The notes under the pieces: model-generated
Database searches by the model: none
Told to the model about the DNA's origin: nothing
The model's input: the letters and a program-made list of their open reading frames with translations, nothing else
Assembly (NCBI GenBank): GCA_016707585.1
Contig: JADJHL010000011.1
Location: forward strand, 1-64,000
From: Ignavibacteriales bacterium
GTDB taxonomy: Bacteria > Bacteroidota > Ignavibacteria > Ignavibacteriales > Ignavibacteriaceae
Direction of reading: 5' to 3'
Length of the DNA stretch: 64,000 nt
In this document: positions 44,244 to 51,910 of the stretch, piece by piece
Layout: the number at the start of each line of letters is the position of its first letter
Position numbering within the stretch: position 1 is the stretch's first letter
Made by a program: the position numbers and the translations under genes

Positions 44244-46115
44244 TTATTTTCTGAGGCTTGAATGACTGTTTATAACACTTTGCTTTCCGAAATACTTCTG
44301 AATCAATATTAGTAGTTCGGTTTTATTAATTGGTTTTGCAATATAATCATTGCATCCAGCTTCAATTGCTTTTTCACGATCGCCATATAGCCCATGAGCA
44401 GTCTGAGCTATTATTACAACCTCCTTGTTAATTTTCCTGATTTGGCGAGTGGCTTCATATCCTCCCATATCAGGCATTCGGATATCCATCATTACCAAAT
44501 CTAAATCAGGATTTTTTTTGCACACCTCAACGGCTTCAACACCAGTCCTAGCTTTTAATATTTCTTTGCCAATTGTTTTTAGCGTATTGCCAATCAGCAT
44601 TTCCGATACTTCATCATCTTCAGCTATCAGTATTTTTAGTTTTCCAACAAGCTCAGTTTTATCTGAAGGTGCAAATTGATTAACAACAATTTCTTTTGTT
44701 AGCACTGCATTGTATGGCAATGTGAAACAAAAAGTTGATCCAACACCTAACTGGCTTTCAACCCGGATTTTACCACCAAGCATTTCGACATATGCCTTGG
44801 TAATAGATAAACCCAAACCCGCTCCTTGTTGAGCCCATTCACCAGGAATATCTGCTTGAATAAAGCGCTCAAAGATGGCACCATGCCTATCATTTGGAAT
44901 CCCGATTCCGGTGTCTTTCACATAAAATTCAAGATCACACTCTCTTTTTTTATACCCAATCTCAATTGTTCCTGTGTTACTATATTTAATTGCATTTTTA
45001 ACAAGATTAGTAAGTATGGCATATACTTTTTCACGGTCGGTTTTTAAGATAGCTTCTTTTGCTGGCAAAGGAGTGCTGAACGAAATTGTCATTCCCTGTG
45101 CTTCCACTTCGGGTTTGAAAAAATTATAGATATCCAGAATTTGTTCGTTTACATTCAACTCATGAATTTCAATCTTCATTAAGCCGGCTTCAATTTTAGA
45201 AATATCAACGATATCGTTGATTATGTTAAGCATACGAGCGCCGCTTTTTTCGATAATCTTGATGTAATCCTGTTGCTCCTTACCAGTAAGACCAGGTTCT
45301 TTAAGTAATTCTGCAAAGCCAAGAATTCCGTTCATTGGTGTTCTGATTTCGTGGCTCATATTGGCAAGGAAGGCTGATTTAAGACGGTCACTTTCTTCCG
45401 CCTGCTCTTTGGCTTTTAATAGTTCTTTGGTTCGTTCTTCCACAGTTCTTTCAAGATTCTTGTTGGCATCTAACACAAGCAATCTTTCATTATCCAGTTT
45501 CTGGCTTAAGAAAAAGTTGCGACGAGTATAGTACTCGATATTATACGCTGCAAACATCCCGATAAGATTTGCACTAATGAAGAAAAAATTGTTATTGATA
45601 AGTAACTCATCAGGTGTGTGTGTATAATATTTTGCTCCGATATTATATAGAAGCAGGATTGACCAACCAGCAATTGTGGCAAAAAAGAAACGGAGTTTTA
45701 TAAAAAAGTAACTTGCCGAAAAGACTAACATCATCCCGGCATAATATGTATAATTTTCAGGTGCAAACATTGTCATGATACTTATACCGAAACCACCGGC
45801 AATAACACTAATAAGCAATAATGCTTGCCAAATTTTTTGAAACAACTTTGTGAAAGACAAAAGAAATACGATTAAGAGTATTGGAATAACAAATAAAAAG
45901 CGGATAGCATGGAAAGCTGTTGAATATTCGGGAATTACTTGCGAATCGAGATAACCAAAGGCGCCATAAAGAATTATTACTAAAATAAATGCAATTCTAA
46001 ATTGAAAAACAGAATCAGAGAAATATTTTTTTAAAAATAGCTGTTCATCCACTTCTGAAAAAGCCAACGTAATCTTATTATAATTCATTGAAGTGTATGT
46101 TGTGTCTTGAATCAT
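44244..46115 (-). CDS. Hybrid sensor histidine kinase with receiver domain
   Basis: This 623-residue protein has about six membrane helices (36-195) as the sensor part, a coiled linker (205-245), HisKA with phospho-His255 (ANMSHEIRTP), a HATPase domain (NLVKNAIKYS, DTGIGIP, GAGLGLSI) and a C-terminal receiver with phospho-Asp544 (MMDIRMPDMGG) and Lys594 (YIAKPIN). It lacks an output domain and probably passes phosphate to another protein. No response regulator or HPt is adjacent. The sensor part has no named domain I can identify. Confidence 0.92.
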   Translation of the reverse strand: MIQDTTYTSMNYNKITLAFSEVDEQLFLKKYFSDSVFQFRIAFILVIILYGAFGYLDSQVIPEYSTAFHAIRFLFVIPILLIVFLLSFTKLFQKIWQALLLISVIAGGFGISIMTMFAPENYTYYAGMMLVFSASYFFIKLRFFFATIAGWSILLLYNIGAKYYTHTPDELLINNNFFFISANLIGMFAAYNIEYYTRRNFFLSQKLDNERLLVLDANKNLERTVEERTKELLKAKEQAEESDRLKSAFLANMSHEIRTPMNGILGFAELLKEPGLTGKEQQDYIKIIEKSGARMLNIINDIVDISKIEAGLMKIEIHELNVNEQILDIYNFFKPEVEAQGMTISFSTPLPAKEAILKTDREKVYAILTNLVKNAIKYSNTGTIEIGYKKRECDLEFYVKDTGIGIPNDRHGAIFERFIQADIPGEWAQQGAGLGLSITKAYVEMLGGKIRVESQLGVGSTFCFTLPYNAVLTKEIVVNQFAPSDKTELVGKLKILIAEDDEVSEMLIGNTLKTIGKEILKARTGVEAVEVCKKNPDLDLVMMDIRMPDMGGYEATRQIRKINKEVVIIAQTAHGLYGDREKAIEAGCNDYIAKPINKTELLILIQKYFGKQSVINSHSSLRK

Positions 46116-46165
46116 TCTGCGTTTTTAGATAGACATTGAGCGTTGACTATAACAAGTTTATAAGT

Positions 46166-46239
46166 CTCATAAAAGCGAGACTTTATTTTTTTCAAACTTA
46201 AATAAATTTTCTTTATAAAACATTAAACGGAGATTTAAT
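46166..46239 (+). repeat. Imperfect direct repeat, copy A
   Basis: About 75 bases closely match 48567-48640, with the shared stretches TTTTTTTCAA, CTTAAATAAA and GAGATTTAAT. Together they bound the 2.4-kb block of leftward small genes. The rest of the 46116-46545 gap contains no gene that can be supported. Confidence 0.75.
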
Positions 46240-46404
46240 CTTTTTGTAATTCAATAATCGAAAAATGTTATAAAATTTTTAAGATGGACGCGATATTACT
46301 TTTTTAGAAAAGAGAAATCAAAACACTAAAAAATGTTTATAAACTCAATTAAAGTTATAGCTACAGTTGTTATAAACTATGCTACGTATCACCGCACTCA
46401 AATA

Positions 46405-46539
46405 GCACAACGTTTAGGGGCTTGCCGAAGAGGGGAAATTAAAAGTACGAATGTTCAAATTTAGTACAAAAGTTCAATAGAATTCCAAATATTCAATTTA
46501 GCACTTCTGCCTCCATTTTGGCAAACCTATGTTTGTGGC
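46405..46539 (-). repeat. attC-like inverted repeat after 63-residue gene
   Basis: Read leftward, an AAACATAGG...TTTGCC...ATGGAGG arm (46539-46511) is followed after about 75 bases by CCCCTCTTCGGCAAGCCCC (46435-46417) and AACGTTGTG. The arms pair imperfectly, and the last motif resembles the GTTRRRY core of integron attC sites. No integrase is in the window. Confidence 0.5.
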
Positions 46540-46545
46540 AGTTTT

Positions 46546-46737
46546 TTATTTTTCAGGTCGTTTTGTATAGTCTTTTATGATCAAGTAAATGGATATTATA
46601 AAAACAATTAGATAAAGAATGTCCAATACAGGATCTTCAAGTGTGAAATTTTTAAAGTCTATGTGTTTAAACAATGTCAAACCTAGAATCAATGCAATAA
46701 ATGCAAAAAATAAGTTTATTCCTTTTTTACTTTCCAT
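46546..46737 (-). CDS. Small two-helix membrane protein
   Basis: This 63-residue protein has two membrane helices (INLFFAFIALILGLTLF and ILYLIVFIISIYLII) and charged ends. It lies three bases after the DUF3667 gene, so the two form one cassette-like unit. Not recognised. Confidence 0.7.
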   Translation of the reverse strand: MESKKGINLFFAFIALILGLTLFKHIDFKNFTLEDPVLDILYLIVFIISIYLIIKDYTKRPEK

Positions 46738-46740
46738 ATT

Positions 46741-47457
46741 TTATAACTTTAATGTTAAATCAACGGCTATACCTATGCCAAAGATGATTATATAAAAGGT
46801 AACAATGCCCAAAATATAACAGATTAATGCTTTCACATAATTTTTTATTTTTCTGTTTTCAAAAAAATTTCCAATTGCCCAAATTGAATAAACCATTCCT
46901 ATCATTCCAGCTATAAAAAATAGTTTAAAGTGAAACAAGCCCTCTATAATTGAACTAAAAGCAAAAATCAACATTGTAATTCCTAGTATAAAACATAACA
47001 TAATAAGTAATTCAAAAAAATTATATCCATATTTTTTAAAAAATAGCTTTAGCCACATAGCAATAAAAATTCCCATTATAATATTCATATACCCATAATT
47101 CGCTTGCATCCAACCTAATATTTTTCCCACGGTAGATTTTTCAAACCCCTCATGTTTCATATATTCATCTTCTATATGAAAGTAATGGCTTATAAGTGTA
47201 TAAATTAAGGATGTTACGATTATAAAAATTATTGGTTTTACAAGTCGGCTTCGGTTTTCTGAAATGAATTGTCTTATGCTTTCTCCAGGTCGTATCAACA
47301 ACTCACGGATTGTAAAAAGGATGCCTTTCTCAAAATGTAATACATGCTCAATTTCGTGAACAATATAGTGGCCGTCAATTCTTTTCAATTGTATTGGTTG
47401 TCCGCATTTTGGGCAAAAGTTTTGTGTAATTTCAGTACTACAATTTTTACAATTCAT
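46741..47457 (-). CDS. DUF3667 zinc-ribbon membrane protein
   Basis: This 238-residue protein has an N-terminal zinc ribbon (CKNCSTEITQNFCPKCGQ), a linker with YIVHEIEHVLHFEKGILF and TIRELLIRPGESIRQFI, and about five membrane helices. This is the layout of DUF3667, a family common in Bacteroidota without known function. It shares a unit with the 63-residue gene. The ribbon faces the cytoplasm most likely. Confidence 0.88.
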   Translation of the reverse strand: MNCKNCSTEITQNFCPKCGQPIQLKRIDGHYIVHEIEHVLHFEKGILFTIRELLIRPGESIRQFISENRSRLVKPIIFIIVTSLIYTLISHYFHIEDEYMKHEGFEKSTVGKILGWMQANYGYMNIIMGIFIAMWLKLFFKKYGYNFFELLIMLCFILGITMLIFAFSSIIEGLFHFKLFFIAGMIGMVYSIWAIGNFFENRKIKNYVKALICYILGIVTFYIIIFGIGIAVDLTLKL

Positions 47458-47522
47458 TTATTTTCTCTTACATGTAAAAGTTTAACCATATGCTTGTTTA
47501 GTCTCTTTGTAAAACGGCAAGT

Positions 47523-47650
47523 AACGGCTACGTATTTGCAGTGGCGGTGATAAGAATTCCGTCAGCTCAAATTTAGCACTATATTTCTAAAGAATTACTA
47601 TTGTTCAATTACTTCCACCAACCTCACCATTGCAAATACGATGTTAGCAG
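47523..47650 (-). repeat. attC-like inverted repeat between cassette genes
   Basis: A perfect ten-base stem CGTATTTGCA (47531-47540) and TGCAAATACG (47631-47640) extends to about 14 bases with a mismatch, and encloses about 90 bases. Read leftward it begins GCTAACATCG and ends TAGCCGTTACT, like the R-type cores of attC sites. The 5' arm resembles that at 46511-46539 (AACAT, TTTGC and TGG shared). Confidence 0.6.
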
Positions 47651-47662
47651 TAGGCACCCACC

Positions 47663-48571
47663 CTACTCGTCACTCTTTTTTTTCTTGTTACGTTTCACCG
47701 GGTCCATACTTATTTTGTTAAAAACTTCTCTTGGAATTACTGTAAGTTGGTCAGATTTACAATTCCAAATATTCACATATTTTTCTGACATTACCAGATG
47801 CTGTTCCCATTTTGCAAACTTTTCATAAAGCATTAATGTGCAGATGTCAGTTGCAGTCATAAAAGGCCCTGTTTCAGATAGATGACTATGCACCGCACTA
47901 AAGGTTGGGTTATCTTTTTCTTCTTTTTCACCATAGTAAACTGGAATAATATTTTTATGCAGTTGTCTTTTAATTAGCAGTTTGTTGTTATTATCAAACG
48001 TTAAAACATAGTCGTTACCGAATATCACAACTCCGCTATTTGTAGGACCTGTCAAAACATAAACCTTCTTATCTTTACCATTTATTAATGGGATTAAATT
48101 TAGATTAGTGTTCTTGTATGTTTTAAATAAAGCGTCAGAGTTTATTTCTGTTAATGCAATTTTTCTAATTTCATATAAGTCATTTTCTGTTTTGGTAAAT
48201 TCTCTCTCAATCAAACTCAAATCAGCTGTCTCTGTATTGTATGTACTATCAAATGATATAGTTCCGATTACCTTAGGGTTGTCTGCTTTGGAAAAGAAAA
48301 TACATTTTGAAAATTCGTTGTCAGAATATGAAAAGTAACCGCCAATACTTTCTGTGTCTTTATTTTTTTCTAAAAATAGGTCGGCTCCATACCAAGAAGC
48401 CATTTCTGATTTATACAAAAGCTTACCTTCTGCAACAATTGGTTGTGCTTCCTCTGTCGGATTACTTTGTCCGAATACATTAAAACTTAAAAGTATCAAA
48501 AAAAATGTAAATGCTTTATTTATTATGGTGTGTCGTATTGTGTTTACTGCCAACTCGTTTATAGGCCTCAT
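47663..48571 (-). CDS. Exported protein of unknown family
   Basis: This 302-residue protein has a late signal peptide (NKAFTFFLILLSFNVFGQ, about residues 18-35), so the true start may be the TTG at residue 7 rather than the ATG at 48571, which lies in a repeat. The mature part is beta-rich (GKLLYKSEMASWYGADLFLE, KVYVLTGPTNSGVVIFGNDY) and ends in a very basic RNKKKKSDE tail. No known domain. It is the first gene of the cassette-like block. Confidence 0.75.
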   Translation of the reverse strand: MRPINELAVNTIRHTIINKAFTFFLILLSFNVFGQSNPTEEAQPIVAEGKLLYKSEMASWYGADLFLEKNKDTESIGGYFSYSDNEFSKCIFFSKADNPKVIGTISFDSTYNTETADLSLIEREFTKTENDLYEIRKIALTEINSDALFKTYKNTNLNLIPLINGKDKKVYVLTGPTNSGVVIFGNDYVLTFDNNNKLLIKRQLHKNIIPVYYGEKEEKDNPTFSAVHSHLSETGPFMTATDICTLMLYEKFAKWEQHLVMSEKYVNIWNCKSDQLTVIPREVFNKISMDPVKRNKKKKSDE

Positions 48572-48640
48572 TAAAGGGAGTCTTCCTTTTTTTCAAGCTT
48601 AAATAAAATTTTTTTATAAATCATCAAAGTGAGATTTAAT
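48567..48640 (+). repeat. Imperfect direct repeat, copy B
   Basis: Partner of 46166-46239; it starts at the ATG of the preceding gene and ends seven bases before the hemL stop codon. A GTTGGCA-type core (leftward strand, near 48553) lies just inside it. Confidence 0.75.
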
Positions 48641-48646
48641 TTTAGA

Positions 48647-49939
48647 TTACTTTAATATCGCAAGCAACGATTCTCTATGTACCTTAATCGTTTTATCCAA
48701 ATCTTCTTTTGTATGTGCTGTTGAAACAAACAATGCTTCAAACTGTGCTGGTGCAAGATAGATTCCGCGATTCAGCATTTCGTGAAAATATTTTCCATAC
48801 AAAGCAGTATCAGAGGTTAAAGCGGATTTAAAATCATTAACAGGTTTTTCTGTAAAGAACATGCACACCATAGAGCCAACACGGTTCATTGCATAATTTT
48901 TTCCAACAGATTTTAAGTTTTGCTTAAATCCGTTTTCCAAATACATCGATGCTTTTTCTAACTGAACATAAATTTCAGGATGCTCTTTAATGTAAGATAG
49001 CGCAGCAAATCCTGCACACATTGCAAGCGGATTTCCGCTTAATGTTCCTGCCTGGTAAACGGGTCCGCTAGGTGAAAGCAATTCCATAATTTCCCGCTTA
49101 CCGCCAAACGCACCAACAGGCAAACCGCCGCCAATAATTTTTCCGAATGTCGTTAGATCCGGTTTAACACCTAAAATTTCCTGAGCGCCACCGGCAGCAA
49201 CGCGAAATCCTGTCATCACTTCATCAAAAATTAAAACAATGCCTTCTTCATTACAGATTCCCCTTAGCTCAACTAGAAATTCTTCATTCGCTTGCACAAC
49301 ACCCATATTGCCCGCAATCGGTTCTATTATAATTGCTGCAATTTGTCCGCGGTATTGTGTAACTAATTCTTTAACGGAATTAATATTATTGTAATCAGCA
49401 AGCAAAGTATCTGAAGCATTTGCTTTTGTAACACCGGGAGAAGTTGGAACGCCAAACGTTAATGCGCCACTGCCGGCTTTAATTAAAAAATGATCTGCGT
49501 GCCCGTGATAGCAGCCTTCAAATTTTATGAACTTATCTCGTCCAGTAAATCCACGCGCAACGCGAACAGCGCTCATTGTAGCTTCGGTTCCGCTGTTAAC
49601 CATTCTCACCATTTCTACGGAAGGAACGAGATCAGTAATAAGCTGAGCCATTTTAACTTCCATTTCAGTCGGCGCACCAAAGCTTGTTCCGTTTTCAAAA
49701 GTTTGTTTTAATGCTTCTTTAATAAACGGCGGATTGTGTCCGAACAAATGCGGTCCCCAGCTTCCGATGTAGTCGATGAATTCGTTACCATCAACATCAT
49801 AAAACTTTGAGCCAGCTCCTCGCTCAATAAACAGTGGATCGCCGCCGACAGATTTAAATGCTCTTACAGGAGAGTTTACTCCGCCCGGAATATATTTTTT
49901 TGCTTTTTCAAATAGTTGTTTGCTTTTTGTTGTGTTCAT
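48647..49939 (-). CDS. hemL: Glutamate-1-semialdehyde 2,1-aminomutase
   Basis: This 430-residue PLP enzyme makes 5-aminolevulinate from glutamate semialdehyde, the C5 route into heme. The PLP lysine is Lys267 in LTTFGKIIGGGLPVGA, with GTEATMSAVRVARG and the gating segment CYHGHADHFLIKAGSGA. Full length. It stands apart from the hemB and protoporphyrinogen oxidase genes at 60-63 kb. hemA is not in the window. Confidence 0.96.
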   Translation of the reverse strand: MNTTKSKQLFEKAKKYIPGGVNSPVRAFKSVGGDPLFIERGAGSKFYDVDGNEFIDYIGSWGPHLFGHNPPFIKEALKQTFENGTSFGAPTEMEVKMAQLITDLVPSVEMVRMVNSGTEATMSAVRVARGFTGRDKFIKFEGCYHGHADHFLIKAGSGALTFGVPTSPGVTKANASDTLLADYNNINSVKELVTQYRGQIAAIIIEPIAGNMGVVQANEEFLVELRGICNEEGIVLIFDEVMTGFRVAAGGAQEILGVKPDLTTFGKIIGGGLPVGAFGGKREIMELLSPSGPVYQAGTLSGNPLAMCAGFAALSYIKEHPEIYVQLEKASMYLENGFKQNLKSVGKNYAMNRVGSMVCMFFTEKPVNDFKSALTSDTALYGKYFHEMLNRGIYLAPAQFEALFVSTAHTKEDLDKTIKVHRESLLAILK

Positions 49940-49968
49940 AAAAAATATGTTTTAGTTAATAAATATTT

Positions 49969-50054
49969 CTTAGTGAAACTTAGTGTTCTAAGTGTCTATG
50001 TGGTGAAAAAAAAGATCTACCACGAAGACACAAAGAGCACTTAGAACCACTTAG
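49969..50054. repeat. Imperfect long inverted repeat
   Basis: Arms of about 36 bases (start CTTAGTGAAACTTAGTG, end AGAACCACTTAG) pair imperfectly around a GAAAAAAAAGATC loop. The repeated unit is built from CTTAGTG and CTAAGTG words. The right arm supplies the stop region of the next gene. A related left arm is at 63967. Confidence 0.75.
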
Positions 50055-51814
50055 TTAAAAAGTATTTGATGATCTTTTTGTTTGCCAGTCTGCCAAAAAT
50101 TTTCCGGTACAACCCTCCAGTTGTTAAGAAGTTTTGGCTCAACTATTTTTTCTTCTTCAATCCACTTCATTACAAAGTAACGAAGATCTTTTTCTGTTGT
50201 GTTGATAACTCTTTTGCTTAATTCTTCGTGTGGAATTTTTGCGCCATCAGTTAAGTGTCTTCCGCCGCCATTACCACGATAAGAATTGATTGCTACTTTA
50301 TATTTTTTGTTTAGTTCAAATGGTTGGCCATCAATAAAACGGATAATTCTAACTCGCTCACCAAATGGTTTTGTTACATCAACAACATATTCAATTCCGG
50401 CAGCGGAATCAAAATTGTAAAATCGTTCCTCTAACTCAGGAGACTTTGTTCTTTCTGAATAAACAAGATTTCCATTTTCATCAAGCTTAAATTTTAAAAG
50501 ATGATCATTTTCATCTTTCATAATATTCATCCAGTTGCCGTATGAGAACTCAAGATAATCTTTTATTTCTTGTCCGCTTAATTCCATTGTGTATAAAAAA
50601 TTTTCATACTTATAAAGATCAAACATATCACGAGCATAAATTTTTCCAGCATCAATCTTAGCGTTAAACGACAACGGAGCTGTAAATGAAACATCAGCAT
50701 CGGTTAATTGTAATTGAACAGTGTGAATTAAATCTACAAACTTAGATGGACCAAACATTGATTCGCGCGAAGAAATCATTTCTGTAAATTCACCAACCGG
50801 CCGGGAAATATAATTTCTTATTGCATCAAGATTTTTTCTAAAATTATCTACAAAGTTCTTATCAATAGCATAATCTTTCATATCTACCAGCTCACCAGTT
50901 ATTTCTTTCTTGTCGTAAATCAAGCACATCTTATCATACTTTAAAGTATAATTTGCAACTGCAACATTTTGTGCGCCCGCAGTTGTACCAAGTATCAATA
51001 CTTCTTTACCCGAAGGGCTTTTTGTTTTAAAGTTCCAGCCAGCATGATCATGGCCAACAAAAATCAAATCGAAACCATCAACTTTTTCTGCAACAAGACG
51101 TGATGCATTTTCATTTTTATAAGTGTTTTCATTTTCATTATTGTAGGTGTAATCAACACCTGAATGAAATAAACCGATCATTAAATCCGGCTGCTCGGTT
51201 TCTCTGATTTTCTTAACCCATTTTTGTGCGGTCTCAATCATATCATCGAAACGCATTCCGCTCCAAATTTTTTCCGGGAGCCATTGTGGAATTGCAGGAG
51301 TGATCAAACCAAGAATTGCAATTTTAACTCCGCCGCGTTCAATTGTTGTATAGGGTTTAAAGTACGGTTGGTTTGTTTCTGTGTTTATTGCATTTGCTGC
51401 AAGCCATGGAAAATTTAATTCTTTATTAAACTTATCATAAACATCATGACCTGTTTCAATATCGTGGTTACCAATTGTTGCTGCATCATACTTCATATAA
51501 TTCATTACATCAGCATAAAGATTTAATGTATCTGTTTTTTCAAAATTGTAATAATATACAGCAGGATTTCCCTGAATTATATCACCATTATCAAGAAGAA
51601 AAACTATTTGATTTGTATCTGCTCGCTGTTGATTAACATAAGTTGAAACTCGCGCAAGAGACGAATTGATTTCTTTGTTATCTTTTAAACTGTAGGGAAA
51701 AATTGCTCCGTGCACATCTGAGGTTTCTATAATCTTTACATTAATTGTTTGTGCAAAAACTGTAAAACTCAGAAAAACTGTAAGAGCAAAAATATTTAGG
51801 AATCTAGTTATCAT
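50051..51814 (-). CDS. 5'-nucleotidase/2',3'-cyclic phosphodiesterase family esterase
   Basis: This 587-residue protein has a signal peptide (FLNIFALTVFLSFTVFAQ) and a metallophosphatase domain (ETSDVHGAIFP, LLDNGDIIQGNP, TIGNHDIETG, FVGHDHAGW), followed by a 5'-nucleotidase C-terminal domain with YKVAINSYRGNGGGRHL. Such periplasmic enzymes scavenge nucleotides. ATG 51814 is preferred over TTG 51844. The 3' end overlaps the long inverted repeat. Confidence 0.92.
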   Translation of the reverse strand: MITRFLNIFALTVFLSFTVFAQTINVKIIETSDVHGAIFPYSLKDNKEINSSLARVSTYVNQQRADTNQIVFLLDNGDIIQGNPAVYYYNFEKTDTLNLYADVMNYMKYDAATIGNHDIETGHDVYDKFNKELNFPWLAANAINTETNQPYFKPYTTIERGGVKIAILGLITPAIPQWLPEKIWSGMRFDDMIETAQKWVKKIRETEQPDLMIGLFHSGVDYTYNNENENTYKNENASRLVAEKVDGFDLIFVGHDHAGWNFKTKSPSGKEVLILGTTAGAQNVAVANYTLKYDKMCLIYDKKEITGELVDMKDYAIDKNFVDNFRKNLDAIRNYISRPVGEFTEMISSRESMFGPSKFVDLIHTVQLQLTDADVSFTAPLSFNAKIDAGKIYARDMFDLYKYENFLYTMELSGQEIKDYLEFSYGNWMNIMKDENDHLLKFKLDENGNLVYSERTKSPELEERFYNFDSAAGIEYVVDVTKPFGERVRIIRFIDGQPFELNKKYKVAINSYRGNGGGRHLTDGAKIPHEELSKRVINTTEKDLRYFVMKWIEEEKIVEPKLLNNWRVVPENFWQTGKQKDHQILFN

Positions 51815-51873
51815 TTTAATTTTCCGATTGATTTTTGTTTGCAAGATAATAAAATGAATGATAACTGGTTATG

Positions 51874-51902
51874 AAAAAAGGCGACCGTTTCTGATCGCCT
51901 TT
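51874..51902 (-). terminator. Terminator of the tricorn-like gene
   Basis: AAAGGCGA (51877-51884) pairs with TCGCCTTT (51895-51902). On the leftward strand the hairpin is followed by a T-run, so it ends the protease transcript just after its stop. Confidence 0.85.
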
Positions 51903-51910
51903 TATATTTT

